From contig JAGOAS010000014.1 of assembly GCA_017983795.1 (NCBI GenBank), positions 44,524 through 108,523 on the forward strand: 64,000 nucleotides of DNA, written 5' to 3'. The notes beneath the pieces are model-generated. The model did not search any database and was not told where the DNA came from. It saw only the letters and a list, made by a program, of their open reading frames with translations. Positions 17,717 to 27,496 of this stretch are shown piece by piece. Each line of letters starts with the position of its first letter. Position 1 is the first letter of the stretch. Position numbers and translations under genes: made by a program. The DNA is from Piscinibacter sp. Its GTDB lineage: Bacteria > Pseudomonadota > Gammaproteobacteria > Burkholderiales > Burkholderiaceae_C.

Positions 17717-18252
17717 ACCGCCCACGCTTCACCGGTGCGCAAAGCGCGCCGCGCTCGCTGAACGAACTGATGGGCCAGGCGCTCACGATGGAGCGCGAGG
17801 CCGTGGCCCGCTACACCGAGCTGGCCGACATGATGGAGACGCACAACAACCTCGACGTGGCGGCGCTGTTCCGCAAGATGGCGGGCTACGAGCAGCTGCA
17901 CGTCAACCAGATCCTGGCCGACATGGGCTGGGCCGAAGACGTGGTGGTGCCGCGCCAGAGCGGCGTGTGGGGCACGCCCGAATCGCCCGAGGTGGTGCCC
18001 ATCGAGGAGATGCACTACCTGATGCACCCCTGGCACGCGCTGCAGCTGGCGCTCTCGGCCGAGCAGCGCGCCGAGGCCTTCTTCGCCGAGCTGGCCGGCA
18101 CCGCCGCCACCGAAGCGGTGCGCAAGGCCGCCGAGGAGATGCGCCAGGAAGAGGCCGAGCACGTGGCGCTGGTGCGCGAGTGGCTGGCCAAGGTGCCGCA
18201 GCCCGACGGCGACTGGTCGGTCGACCCGGATCCGCCGCGCTACATCGACTGA
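17713..18252 (+). CDS. Ferritin-like/rubrerythrin-family di-iron protein
   Basis: 179 residues, starting at a GTG that overlaps the korB stop. Two ferritin-like helix pairs carry Glu27/Glu29, the ExxH motif Glu60-His63, a Glu near 118-121 and a second ExxH Glu147-His150, enough for a di-iron site. There is no C-terminal rubredoxin Cys4 domain, so it is not a classical rubrerythrin. Placed inside the kor-liv-bcl operon it may protect oxygen-sensitive KorAB or benzoyl-CoA reductase by removing oxygen or peroxide, or store iron. That role is inference. Comparable genes are, as I recall, found in some other benzoate clusters without assigned function. Confidence 0.75.
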   Translation: MNRPRFTGAQSAPRSLNELMGQALTMEREAVARYTELADMMETHNNLDVAALFRKMAGYEQLHVNQILADMGWAEDVVVPRQSGVWGTPESPEVVPIEEMHYLMHPWHALQLALSAEQRAEAFFAELAGTAATEAVRKAAEEMRQEEAEHVALVREWLAKVPQPDGDWSVDPDPPRYID

Positions 18253-18270
18253 CGCAGCGAGGCAATGGCC

Positions 18271-18678
18271 ATGACCCTGCAGACCCTGCTGCCCGACGGC
18301 TGGAAGGCCCCGATCGGCTACGCCAACGGCATCGTCGCGCCCGTCGGTGCGCGCATCGTGTTCGTCGCCGGACAGGTGGGCTGGAACGCGCAGCAGATCT
18401 TCGAGAGCGAGGAGCTGGCGCCGCAGTTCGAGCAGGCGCTGCGCAACGTGCTGACGGTGCTGGCGCAGGCCGGCGGCCGGCCCGAGCACATCTGCCGCAT
18501 GACGGCCTACTGCTGCGACAAGCCCGGCTACCTGGCGGTGCGCAAGCAGCTCGGCGCGGTATGGCGGCAGCTGATGGGCAGCCACTACCCTGCGATGAGC
18601 ATGATCTTCGTCTCCGACCTGCTCGACCACCCCGGCAAGATCGAACTCGAAGCCACCGCCGCCGTGCCCGCGGCCTGA
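18271..18678 (+). CDS. RidA/YjgF-family protein with altered active site
   Basis: 135 residues starting MTLQTLLPDGWKAP; this ATG is preferred over one two codons upstream because the GAGG site is correctly spaced from it. The fold is recognisable from IVFVAGQVGWNA, ALRNVLTVLAQAGGRPEHICRM and the C-terminal KIELEATAAV. In catalytic RidA enamine/imine deaminases a conserved Arg follows Pro-Ala; here the equivalent segment reads YPAMSMIFV, so that Arg is replaced by Met. It may therefore bind a pathway intermediate or act on another substrate. It sits between the di-iron protein and livF in the benzoate operon. Confidence 0.8.
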   Translation: MTLQTLLPDGWKAPIGYANGIVAPVGARIVFVAGQVGWNAQQIFESEELAPQFEQALRNVLTVLAQAGGRPEHICRMTAYCCDKPGYLAVRKQLGAVWRQLMGSHYPAMSMIFVSDLLDHPGKIELEATAAVPAA

Positions 18679-18693
18679 GGAGCCGAGAGGCGC

Positions 18694-19419
18694 ATGGCCA
18701 CCCCGCCCCACGCCGACGACGCCCTGCTCAGCGGCCGCGCGCTGCATGCCTGGTACGGCTCCAGCCATGTGCTGCACGGCGTGGACATCGCCATCGGCCG
18801 CGGCGAGACGCTCGGCCTGCTGGGCCGCAACGGCATGGGCAAGAGCACGCTGATCCGCACGCTGCTGGGCCATGTGGCGCGGCGCGACGGCAGCATCCGC
18901 ATCGCCGGCGCCGACCTGTCGCGCGCGCGGCCGCACGAGGTGGCGCGGCGCGGCGTGGCCTACGTGCCCGAGGGGCGCGGCGTCTTCGCCAACCTGAGCG
19001 TGCGCGAAAACCTGGTGATGGCCGCGCGGCCGTCGCAGCACAGCCGCGGCTGGGGGCTGGAGCGCGTGCTGCAGACCTTTCCGCGCCTGGCCGAGCGGCT
19101 GCACCACCTGGGCGGCCAGCTCTCCGGCGGCGAACAGCAGATGGTGGCCATCGGCCGCGCGCTGATGACCAACCCGGCGCTGATCCTGCTCGACGAAGCC
19201 ACCGAAGGCCTGGCGCCCAGGATCGCCGCGCTGATCTGGGACGTGATCACGCAGATCCGCAGCGACGGCATCGCCACGCTGATCGTCGATCGCAACTACC
19301 GCCAGGTGAGCGAACACGCCGACCGCCTGCTGGTACTGCAGAAGGGCCAGGTCGTGCTCGCCGGCAGCGCCGCCGAGTTGCGCCACGGGCCCGAACTGGC
19401 CCGCTACCTGGGCCTCTGA
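18694..19419 (+). CDS. livF: Branched-chain-type ABC transporter ATPase (LivF-like), probable benzoate importer
   Basis: 241-residue ATPase: Walker A GRNGMGKST near 45-53, signature LSGGEQQM, Walker B ALILLDEATEGLAP. It belongs to the hydrophobic amino acid/amide transport family, whose members in anaerobic benzoate clusters are thought to import benzoate. It is separated from the rest of the transporter (livK-livH-livM-livG) by the benzoate-CoA ligase gene, so uptake and activation are co-expressed. The segment LIVDRNYRQVSEHADR replaces the more usual VEQN of LivF, a minor deviation in the switch region. Confidence 0.85.
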   Translation: MATPPHADDALLSGRALHAWYGSSHVLHGVDIAIGRGETLGLLGRNGMGKSTLIRTLLGHVARRDGSIRIAGADLSRARPHEVARRGVAYVPEGRGVFANLSVRENLVMAARPSQHSRGWGLERVLQTFPRLAERLHHLGGQLSGGEQQMVAIGRALMTNPALILLDEATEGLAPRIAALIWDVITQIRSDGIATLIVDRNYRQVSEHADRLLVLQKGQVVLAGSAAELRHGPELARYLGL

Positions 19420-19436
19420 CCCTCTTCGAGCCAGCC

Positions 19437-21047
<1,611 letters not shown>

Positions 21048-21079
21048 AAACAAGCAGATCCATCCAAGGAGACAAGCCC

Positions 21080-22246
21080 ATGAACCGCTCCCCGTTCGCC
21101 CTCACCCTGGCCGCGCTGTCGCTGGCCGCCGCACTGCCTGCCGCGGCGCAAGGCGCGCCCAAGCTGCGCGTCGGCCTGATGCTGCCCTACACCGGCACCT
21201 ACACGGCGCTGGGCAATGCCATCGAGAACGGCTTCAAGCTCTACGTCGGAGAACAGGGCGGCAAGCTCGGCGGGCGCGAGATCGAGTACTTCAAGGTCGA
21301 CGACGAATCCGACCCCGCCAAGGCGGTGGACAACGTCAACAAGCTCATCAAGCGCGACAACGTCGACGTGCTGGTCGGCACCGTGCACTCAGGCGTCGCG
21401 ATGGCCATGGCCAAGGTGGCCAAGGAGACCGGCACCCTGCTGATGGTGCCCAATGCCGGCGCCGACGCGGTGACCGGCGCGATGTGCGCGCCCAACATCT
21501 TCCGCTCCAGCTTCAGCAACTGGCAGACCGGCTACGCGATGGGCCAGGTGATGGCCACCAAGGGCCACAAGAACGCCGTCTCCATCACCTGGAAATACGC
21601 CGCCGGCGACGAGATGGTGCGCGGCTTCAAGGAGGCCTTCGAGAAGGGCGGCGGCAAGGTCGCCAAGGAACTGAGCCTGCCCTTCCCCAACGTCGAGTTC
21701 CAGGCCCTGCTGACCGAGATCGCGGCGGCCAAGCCCGACGCGGTGTTCTCCTTCTTCGCCGGCGGCGGCGCGGTCAAGTTCGTCAAGGACTATGCCGGCG
21801 CGGGCCTGAAGAAGAGCATCCCGCTCTACGGCACCGGCTTCCTCACCGACGGCACGCTCGAAGCGCAAGGCGCCGACGCCGAGGGCGTGATGACATCGCT
21901 GCACTACGCCGATTCGCTCAATACGCCGCGCGACAACAACTTCCGCCTCGCCTACGCCAAGACCTACAAGCTGCAGCCCGACGTCTACGCGGTGCAGGGC
22001 TACGACGCGGCGCAGATGCTCGGCATCGGTCTGACCGCCGTGAAGGGCGACGTGAGCAAGAAGGCGGAGATCGCCGCGGCGATCGAGAAGGCCAAGATCG
22101 ACAGCCCGCGCGGTGCGTTCAGCGTTTCCAAGTCGCACAACCCGGTGCAGGACATCTACCTGCGCCAGGTCAGCGGCAAGGAGAACAAGGTGGTGGGCGT
22201 GGCCTCCAAGGCGCTCGCCGATCCGGCGCGCGGCTGCCGGATGTAG
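21080..22246 (+). CDS. livK: ABC transporter periplasmic binding protein (LivK-like), probable benzoate receptor
   Basis: 388 residues with a signal peptide (MNRSPFALTLAALSLAAALPAAAQG). The mature protein starts LRVGLMLPYTGTYTALG, the hallmark of the type I periplasmic binding fold of leucine/amide and aromatic-acid receptors. A good AGGAGA ribosome site precedes the ATG. It lies 32 bases after the benzoate-CoA ligase and six bases before livH. Ligand specificity for benzoate is inferred from context only. Confidence 0.88.
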   Translation: MNRSPFALTLAALSLAAALPAAAQGAPKLRVGLMLPYTGTYTALGNAIENGFKLYVGEQGGKLGGREIEYFKVDDESDPAKAVDNVNKLIKRDNVDVLVGTVHSGVAMAMAKVAKETGTLLMVPNAGADAVTGAMCAPNIFRSSFSNWQTGYAMGQVMATKGHKNAVSITWKYAAGDEMVRGFKEAFEKGGGKVAKELSLPFPNVEFQALLTEIAAAKPDAVFSFFAGGGAVKFVKDYAGAGLKKSIPLYGTGFLTDGTLEAQGADAEGVMTSLHYADSLNTPRDNNFRLAYAKTYKLQPDVYAVQGYDAAQMLGIGLTAVKGDVSKKAEIAAAIEKAKIDSPRGAFSVSKSHNPVQDIYLRQVSGKENKVVGVASKALADPARGCRM

Positions 22247-22251
22247 GACGC

Positions 22252-23133
22252 GTGGATCTCGCCACCTTCCTCATCCAGTGCCTGAACTCGCTGCAGTACG
22301 GGCTGCTGCTGTTTCTCGTCGCCAGCGGGCTGACGCTGATCTTCGGGATCATGGGCGTCATCAACCTGGCGCACGGCAGCTTCTACATGATCGGCGCCTA
22401 CATGGCCTTCGCGCTGGCGCCCATCGTCGCGGCGACCTTCGGCGGCGGCTTCTTCGCCACGCTGCTGGTGGGCGTGGTGCTGGCGGTGCTGCTGGGCTAT
22501 GTGCTCGAGTGGGTGTTCTTCAGCTACCTCTACCAGCGCGAGCATCTGCAGCAGGTGCTGATGACCTACGGGCTGATCCTGGTGTTCGAGGAACTGCGCA
22601 GCATGCTGGTCGGCGACGACGTGCACGGCGTGCAGCCGCCCGCCATCCTCTCCGGCACGCTGCCGCTGGGCGAGGTGATGACCTACCCGGTCTACCGGCT
22701 CTTCATCTCGGCGGTGTGCCTGGCCCTGGCCGCGTGCATGTGGTTCGTGTTCGCGCGCACACGGCTCGGGATGATGATCCGCGCCGGCAGCACCAACCGC
22801 GAGATGGTGCAGAGCCTGGGCATCGACATCAAGGTGCTCTACCGCGTGGTATTCGCCGCCGGCGTGGCCATCGCGGTGCTGGCGGGCATGGTGGCGGCGC
22901 CGGTGTCGTCGGTCTACCCGGGCATGGGCAACCAGGTGCTGATCGTCTGCTTCGTGGTGGTGGTGATCGGCGGCATCGGCTCGGTGCGCGGTGCGCTGCT
23001 GGCGGCGCTGCTGATCGGCATCGTCGACACCTTCGGCAAGGTGCTGCTGCCGCAGGCGGCCGGCGTGCTGGTCTACGTGCTGATGGCGCTCATTCTTCTC
23101 TGGAAGCCCGACGGGCTGTTCAGGGCCGGATGA
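22252..23133 (+). CDS. livH: Branched-chain-type ABC transporter permease (LivH-like)
   Basis: 293-residue inner-membrane permease, start codon GTG at 22252. About eight hydrophobic helices are visible; the signature LTLIFGIMGVINLAHGSFYM lies in the first third, and GGIGSVRGALLAALLIG near the C-terminus is the coupling loop to the ATPases. It pairs with LivM to form the translocation channel. The gene starts six bases after livK and ends one base before livM. Confidence 0.9.
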   Translation: MDLATFLIQCLNSLQYGLLLFLVASGLTLIFGIMGVINLAHGSFYMIGAYMAFALAPIVAATFGGGFFATLLVGVVLAVLLGYVLEWVFFSYLYQREHLQQVLMTYGLILVFEELRSMLVGDDVHGVQPPAILSGTLPLGEVMTYPVYRLFISAVCLALAACMWFVFARTRLGMMIRAGSTNREMVQSLGIDIKVLYRVVFAAGVAIAVLAGMVAAPVSSVYPGMGNQVLIVCFVVVVIGGIGSVRGALLAALLIGIVDTFGKVLLPQAAGVLVYVLMALILLWKPDGLFRAG

Positions 23134-23134
23134 G

Positions 23135-24124
23135 ATGACGGCATCTCCCAAGATGGCCTTCGTCGCCGCGGCCTTCGCGGCGCTGGCGCTGTATCCGCTG
23201 GTGGGCGGGTCGTTCGGCATCGACATGGTCACCAAGACCATGATCTACGCCATCGCCGCGCTCAGCCTCGAGCTGCTGGTGGGCAGCACCGGGCTGGTGT
23301 GCTTCGGGCAGGCGGCGTTCTTCGGCATCGGCGCCTATGCGGCGGTGCTGCTCTCGGCCCAAGTGGACTCTCCCTCGGCGCTGTGGCTGCTGCCGGCCTG
23401 CGTGGCCGCCGCGGCGCTGTACGCGCTGGCGGTGGGGGCGCTCAGCCTGCGCACGCGCGGCGTCTACTTCATCATGGTGACGCTGGCCTTCGCCCAGATG
23501 GCCTATTACGCGGTGCACGACACGCCGCTGGGCGGCGGCACCGACGGCATCTACCTGAGCCAGCCGCCGCAACTGGCGGGCCTGGACCTGGGCCGGCCGC
23601 AGGTGATCTACGGCCTGACGCTCGTGCTGCTGGCGGCGGTATTCGTGGGCCTGGCGCTGCTGCTGCGCTCGCGCTTCGGCCGCGCGCTGGCGGGCATCCG
23701 CGTCAACGAGCAGCGCATGCGCGCCACCGGCTTCTCCACCTATCCGTACAAGCTCGCGGCCTTCACGCTCTCGGGCGGCATCGCCGGGCTGGGCGGATTC
23801 CTGTTTGCGGTGAAGGACGGCTTCGTCAACCCCGAGTTGCTGAGCTGGCACGTGTCGGGCGCGCTGCTGGTGATGATCATCCTGGGCGGTCTGGGCCGCC
23901 TGCGCGGCGCGCTGATCGGCGCCTTCGCCTTCGCGCTGCTGCAGGAGCTGTTCAAGTCCGAAGCCGTGTGGGGCGCGCTGGCGCGGCATTGGAACCTCGG
24001 CTTGGGCCTGACCATCATCGCCAGCGTGGCGCTGCTGCCGCGCGGCCTGGTGGGCCTGCCGCAGCGTTGGCGCGAAGCGCTGCTCGGGCGCTCGCCGCGC
24101 GGCAGCGCGGAGGCGGCGCGATGA
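23135..24124 (+). CDS. livM: Branched-chain-type ABC transporter permease (LivM-like)
   Basis: 329-residue permease with about nine or ten predicted helices. Characteristic elements are TGLVCFGQAAFFGIGAYAAV, the conserved cytoplasmic stretch GRALAGIRVNEQRMRATGF and the ATPase-contact loop GGLGRLRGALIGAFAF. Its last bases overlap the start of livG by four (ATGA). It forms the channel with LivH for the probable benzoate importer. Confidence 0.9.
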   Translation: MTASPKMAFVAAAFAALALYPLVGGSFGIDMVTKTMIYAIAALSLELLVGSTGLVCFGQAAFFGIGAYAAVLLSAQVDSPSALWLLPACVAAAALYALAVGALSLRTRGVYFIMVTLAFAQMAYYAVHDTPLGGGTDGIYLSQPPQLAGLDLGRPQVIYGLTLVLLAAVFVGLALLLRSRFGRALAGIRVNEQRMRATGFSTYPYKLAAFTLSGGIAGLGGFLFAVKDGFVNPELLSWHVSGALLVMIILGGLGRLRGALIGAFAFALLQELFKSEAVWGALARHWNLGLGLTIIASVALLPRGLVGLPQRWREALLGRSPRGSAEAAR

Positions 24125-24897
24125 ACGGCGCCGAGGTGCTGCTGCGCTGCACCGGCCTGACGCGCCGCTGGGGCGGGCTGGTGGCGGTGTCGGATGTGTC
24201 GCTCGAGCTGCAGCGCGGCACGGTGCATGCGGTGATCGGCACCAACGGCGCGGGCAAGAGCACGCTCATCAACATGCTCTCGGGCGAACTGGCGCCTTCC
24301 GCCGGCCGCATCGAACTGCTGGGGCAGGACGTGACGGTCTGGCCGCAACCGAAGCGCGCACGCGCCGGCCTCGGCCGCAGCTACCAGCGCAACACCATCT
24401 ACCCCGAGTTCAGCGTGCTGGAAAACTGCCGGCTCGCTGCGCAGGCGCGCTGGCAGCGGCCCTGGGCCTGGTGGCAGGCGGCCGAGCGCTGCAGCGACAG
24501 CAACGCCAGCGCGCGTGAGGCTGCGGCCTCGCTCGGCCTGACCGAGCAGCTGGATCTGCTGGCCGGCGCCTTGTCGCACGGCCGCAAGCGCCAGCTCGAG
24601 ATCGCCATGTGCCTGGCCACCGCGCCCGAAGTGCTGCTGCTCGACGAGCCGCTGGCCGGCATGGGCGCCGAGGAGACCGAGCGCATGCTGGACCTGCTCC
24701 ACAACCTCAAGCGCGGCCACGCCATCCTGCTCGTGGAGCACGACATGGATGCGGTATTCCGCGTCGCCGATCGCATCACCGTCATGGTCGACGGCAGCGT
24801 GCTGGCCAGCGGCACGCCCGACGAGGTGCGCCGCAACCAGCAGGTGCAGGACGTCTACCTCGGCGGCCACGACACGGCCGCTACATCCCACCCCTGA
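24121..24897 (+). CDS. livG: Branched-chain-type ABC transporter ATPase (LivG-like)
   Basis: 258-residue ATPase. Walker [13 protein letters not shown], signature [12 protein letters not shown], Walker [14 protein letters not shown], followed by the switch His in [11 protein letters not shown]. The signature has His instead of the second Gly of LSGG, as is common in LivG. The ATG at 24121 overlaps livM and is chosen over longer out-of-context readings. It is the partner of the LivF-like ATPase placed before the ligase gene. Confidence 0.9.
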   Translation: MNGAEVLLRCTGLTRRWGGLVAVSDVSLELQRGTVHAVIGTNGAGKSTLINMLSGELAPSAGRIELLGQDVTVWPQPKRARAGLGRSYQRNTIYPEFSVLENCRLAAQARWQRPWAWWQAAERCSDSNASAREAAASLGLTEQLDLLAGALSHGRKRQLEIAMCLATAPEVLLLDEPLAGMGAEETERMLDLLHNLKRGHAILLVEHDMDAVFRVADRITVMVDGSVLASGTPDEVRRNQQVQDVYLGGHDTAATSHP

Positions 24898-24907
24898 ATC
24901 GAAAGCC

Positions 24908-25507
24908 ATGCCCAGCTACCAGATCGACGGCCTGACCCCGGTGGTCGACCCGAGCGCCTTCGTGCACCCGACGGCGGTGCTGATCGGCGACGTGATCATC
25001 GGCCCCGGCTGCTACGTCGGCCCCTGCGCCAGCCTGCGCGGCGACTTCGGCCGCATCGTGCTCGAAGCCGGCAGCAACGTACAGGACAGCTGCGTGCTGC
25101 ACAGCTTCCCGAACCACGAGATGGTGGTCGAGACCAACGGCCACATCGGCCACGGCGCTGTGCTGCATGGCTGCAGCGTGCGCCGCGACGCGCTGGTGGG
25201 CATGAACGCGGTGGTGATGGACGAGGCCGAAGTCGGCGAGCAGGCGATGGTCGCGGCCTGCGCCTTCGTGCCGGCCGGCACCAAGCTGCCGCCGCGCACG
25301 CTGAGCGTGGGCACGCCGGCGCGCGTGCTGCGCGAGCTGCGCGACGGCGAACTGCAGCGCAAGCGCGAGGCCACCGCCTACTACCAGGAGCTGGCGCGCC
25401 GCTGCCTGGCGACGCTGCACGAGGTGCAGCCGCTGGCCGCGCCCGAAGCCGGCCGGCGCCGCCTGGAGCTGCCGCCGGTGCGCCCCCTGACCGATACACC
25501 CCGCTGA
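24908..25507 (+). CDS. PaaY/gamma-carbonic-anhydrase-like hexapeptide protein, possible acyl-CoA thioesterase
   Basis: 199 residues forming a left-handed beta-helix of hexapeptide repeats ([23 protein letters not shown] and following), then a C-terminal helical tail. Histidines in [10 protein letters not shown] and [11 protein letters not shown] are placed as in gamma-class carbonic anhydrase folds that bind a metal between trimers. The closest named relative is PaaY of the aerobic phenylacetate pathway, a thioesterase that frees CoA from dead-end intermediates. Here it lies in the anaerobic benzoyl-CoA operon, 10 bases after livG, and could rescue CoA from stalled alicyclic thioesters. That function is inference. 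Confidence 0.78.
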   Translation: MPSYQIDGLTPVVDPSAFVHPTAVLIGDVIIGPGCYVGPCASLRGDFGRIVLEAGSNVQDSCVLHSFPNHEMVVETNGHIGHGAVLHGCSVRRDALVGMNAVVMDEAEVGEQAMVAACAFVPAGTKLPPRTLSVGTPARVLRELRDGELQRKREATAYYQELARRCLATLHEVQPLAAPEAGRRRLELPPVRPLTDTPR

Positions 25508-25540
25508 TCCACCCCCCCTTTTTCCGAACGGAGACCTGCC

Positions 25541-26722
25541 ATGGCCAGCGCCGCCCACTTCACCTGGGACGACCCCCTGCTGCTCGACCAGCAACTCAGC
25601 GACGACGAACGCGCCGTGCGCGACGCCGCATACGCCTACTGCCAGCAGAGACTGCTGCCGCGCGTGCAGCACGCCTTCCGCCACGAGCAGACCGACCCCG
25701 CCATCTTCCGCGAGATGGGCGAGCTCGGCCTGCTCGGCCCCACCATTCCCGAAGCCTATGGCGGCGCCGGCCTCAACTACGTCTGCTACGGCCTGATCGC
25801 ACGCGAGGTCGAGCGCATCGACTCGGGCTATCGCAGCATGATGAGCGTGCAGAGCTCGCTGGTGATGGTGCCGATCAACGAGTTCGGCAATGCCGCAACG
25901 AAGCAGAAATACCTGCCCAAGCTGGCCAGCGGCGAATCGATCGGCTGCTTCGGCCTCACCGAGCCCAACCATGGCTCCGACCCCGGCAGCATGATCACGC
26001 GCGCGCGCAAGGTCGATGGCGGCTACGCGCTGAGCGGCTCGAAGATGTGGATCAGCAACAGCCCGATCGCCGACGTCTTCGTCGTCTGGGCCAAGGACGA
26101 GGGCGGCCAGATCCGCGGCTTCGTGCTCGAGAAGGGCTGGAAGGGCCTGTCGGCGCCGGCCATCCACGGCAAGGTCGGCCTGCGCGCATCGATCACCGGC
26201 GAGATCGTGATGGACAACGTGTTCTGCCCCGAGGAGAACGCCTTCCCCGAGGTGCGCGGCCTGAAGGGCCCGTTCACCTGCCTGAACAGCGCACGCTACG
26301 GCATCGCCTGGGGTGCGCTGGGTGCGGCCGAAGATTGCTACCACCGCGCGCGCCAGTACACGCTCGACCGCCAGCAGTTCGGCCGGCCGCTGGCCGCCAA
26401 CCAGCTGGTGCAGAAGAAGCTGGCCGACATGCTGACCGACATCACGCTCGGCCTGCAGGGCTGCCTGCGCCTGGGCCGCATGAAGGACGAAGGCACGGCC
26501 GCGGTGGAGATCACCAGCATCATGAAGCGCAACAGCTGCGGCAAGGCGCTGGAGATCGCCCGCATGGCGCGCGACATGATGGGCGGCAACGGCATCAGCG
26601 ACGAGTTCGGCGTCGCACGCCACCTGGTCAATCTGGAAGTCGTCAACACCTACGAGGGCACGCACGACATCCACGCGCTGATCCTCGGGCGCGCGATCAC
26701 CGGGATCCAGGCGTTCAGCTGA
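25541..26722 (+). CDS. gcdH: Glutaryl-CoA dehydrogenase (decarboxylating)
   Basis: 393-residue acyl-CoA dehydrogenase-fold enzyme that oxidises and decarboxylates glutaryl-CoA to crotonyl-CoA, passing electrons to ETF. Residues corresponding to those of human GCDH are visible: Arg98 and Ser102 in [10 protein letters not shown] and the Tyr371-Glu372 catalytic pair in [12 protein letters not shown]. The FAD-binding [15 protein letters not shown] is also typical. It fits the lower benzoyl-CoA pathway, where 3-hydroxypimelyl-CoA is shortened to glutaryl-CoA. Last metabolic gene of the plus-strand operon, with an ACGGAGA ribosome site. Confidence 0.93.
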   Translation: MASAAHFTWDDPLLLDQQLSDDERAVRDAAYAYCQQRLLPRVQHAFRHEQTDPAIFREMGELGLLGPTIPEAYGGAGLNYVCYGLIAREVERIDSGYRSMMSVQSSLVMVPINEFGNAATKQKYLPKLASGESIGCFGLTEPNHGSDPGSMITRARKVDGGYALSGSKMWISNSPIADVFVVWAKDEGGQIRGFVLEKGWKGLSAPAIHGKVGLRASITGEIVMDNVFCPEENAFPEVRGLKGPFTCLNSARYGIAWGALGAAEDCYHRARQYTLDRQQFGRPLAANQLVQKKLADMLTDITLGLQGCLRLGRMKDEGTAAVEITSIMKRNSCGKALEIARMARDMMGGNGISDEFGVARHLVNLEVVNTYEGTHDIHALILGRAITGIQAFS

Positions 26723-26788
26723 GCGCGCATGTCGACACCCGGCGTCCGATATCCCGCGCTGCGCCCACCCACACTGGAGTCTCAACCC

Positions 26789-27463
26789 ATGACCGATTCG
26801 ACCCTGCTGGACCGTTCCCTCGGCGACCTCGCGCGCAGCATCCCCGGCGCGACCGCCCTCTTCCACCGCCATCGGCTCGACTTCTGCTGCGGCGGCAGGA
26901 CGAGCCTGCGCGAAGCGGCGGCCCCGCTGGGCCTGGACGCCGAAGCCGTGGCCCGCGAACTCGCTGCGCTGCATGACCCGGCCGACGCCGGCCAGCGCGA
27001 CTGGCGCAAGGCCACGGTGCGCGAATTGACCGACCATCTGCTGGCGCGCTACCACGAGCGCCACCGCCAGCAGCTGCCCGAACTCGTGCGCCTGGCGCGC
27101 CGGGTGGAGACGGTCCACGCCGACCGGCCCGACTGCCCCCATGGCCTGGCCGATCACCTGCAAGCCATGCAGCGTGAACTCGAGAGCCACATGCAGAAGG
27201 AGGAACAGATCCTGTTCCCGATGCTGAACCGTGGCGTGCCCCCGGTCGGGCTGCCGCCGGCCGAGATGATGCGGCTCGAACACGATCAGCACGGGCTGGC
27301 CCTGGCGCGCATGGCCGAGCTCGCCCACGGCCTGGTGGAGCCGCCGGACGCCTGCAACACCTGGCGCGCGCTGTTCACCGGCCTGCGCACGCTGCGCGAG
27401 GATCTGATGCAGCACATCCACCTCGAGAACAACATCCTCTTCGAGGGGCTCAACGCGCGCTGA
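26789..27463 (+). CDS. RIC-family iron-sulfur cluster repair di-iron protein (YtfE/ScdA/DnrN)
   Basis: 224 residues starting MTDSTLLDRSLGDLARSIPG behind a GGAGT site; an in-frame start 20 codons upstream lacks one. The N-terminal DUF542 domain holds the paired Cys33-Cys34 (FCCGGRTSL). The hemerythrin-like domain that follows carries His in HLLARYHERH, HLQAMQRELESHMQKEE, LEHDQHG and MQHIHLENN, giving a di-iron site. RIC proteins repair iron-sulfur clusters damaged by nitric oxide or oxidants. Position just after the benzoyl-CoA operon, which is full of Fe-S enzymes, fits a denitrifying or micro-oxic lifestyle. Sixty-six bases separate it from gcdH, so it may have its own promoter. Confidence 0.86.
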   Translation: MTDSTLLDRSLGDLARSIPGATALFHRHRLDFCCGGRTSLREAAAPLGLDAEAVARELAALHDPADAGQRDWRKATVRELTDHLLARYHERHRQQLPELVRLARRVETVHADRPDCPHGLADHLQAMQRELESHMQKEEQILFPMLNRGVPPVGLPPAEMMRLEHDQHGLALARMAELAHGLVEPPDACNTWRALFTGLRTLREDLMQHIHLENNILFEGLNAR

Positions 27464-27491
27464 GCCGCCTGTGCGGCGACGCCGCGGCGTC
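27464..27491. terminator. Tandem hairpins between convergent genes, possible bidirectional terminator
   Basis: The 33-base gap between the convergent RIC and chemoreceptor genes is filled by two adjacent inverted repeats: GCCGC-loop-GCGGC (27464-27477) and the perfect 14-base palindrome GACGCCGCGGCGTC (27478-27491). Neither is followed by a T-run, so intrinsic termination is uncertain; they may only stall polymerase or protect 3' ends. Confidence 0.35.
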
Positions 27492-27496
27492 TCGCG

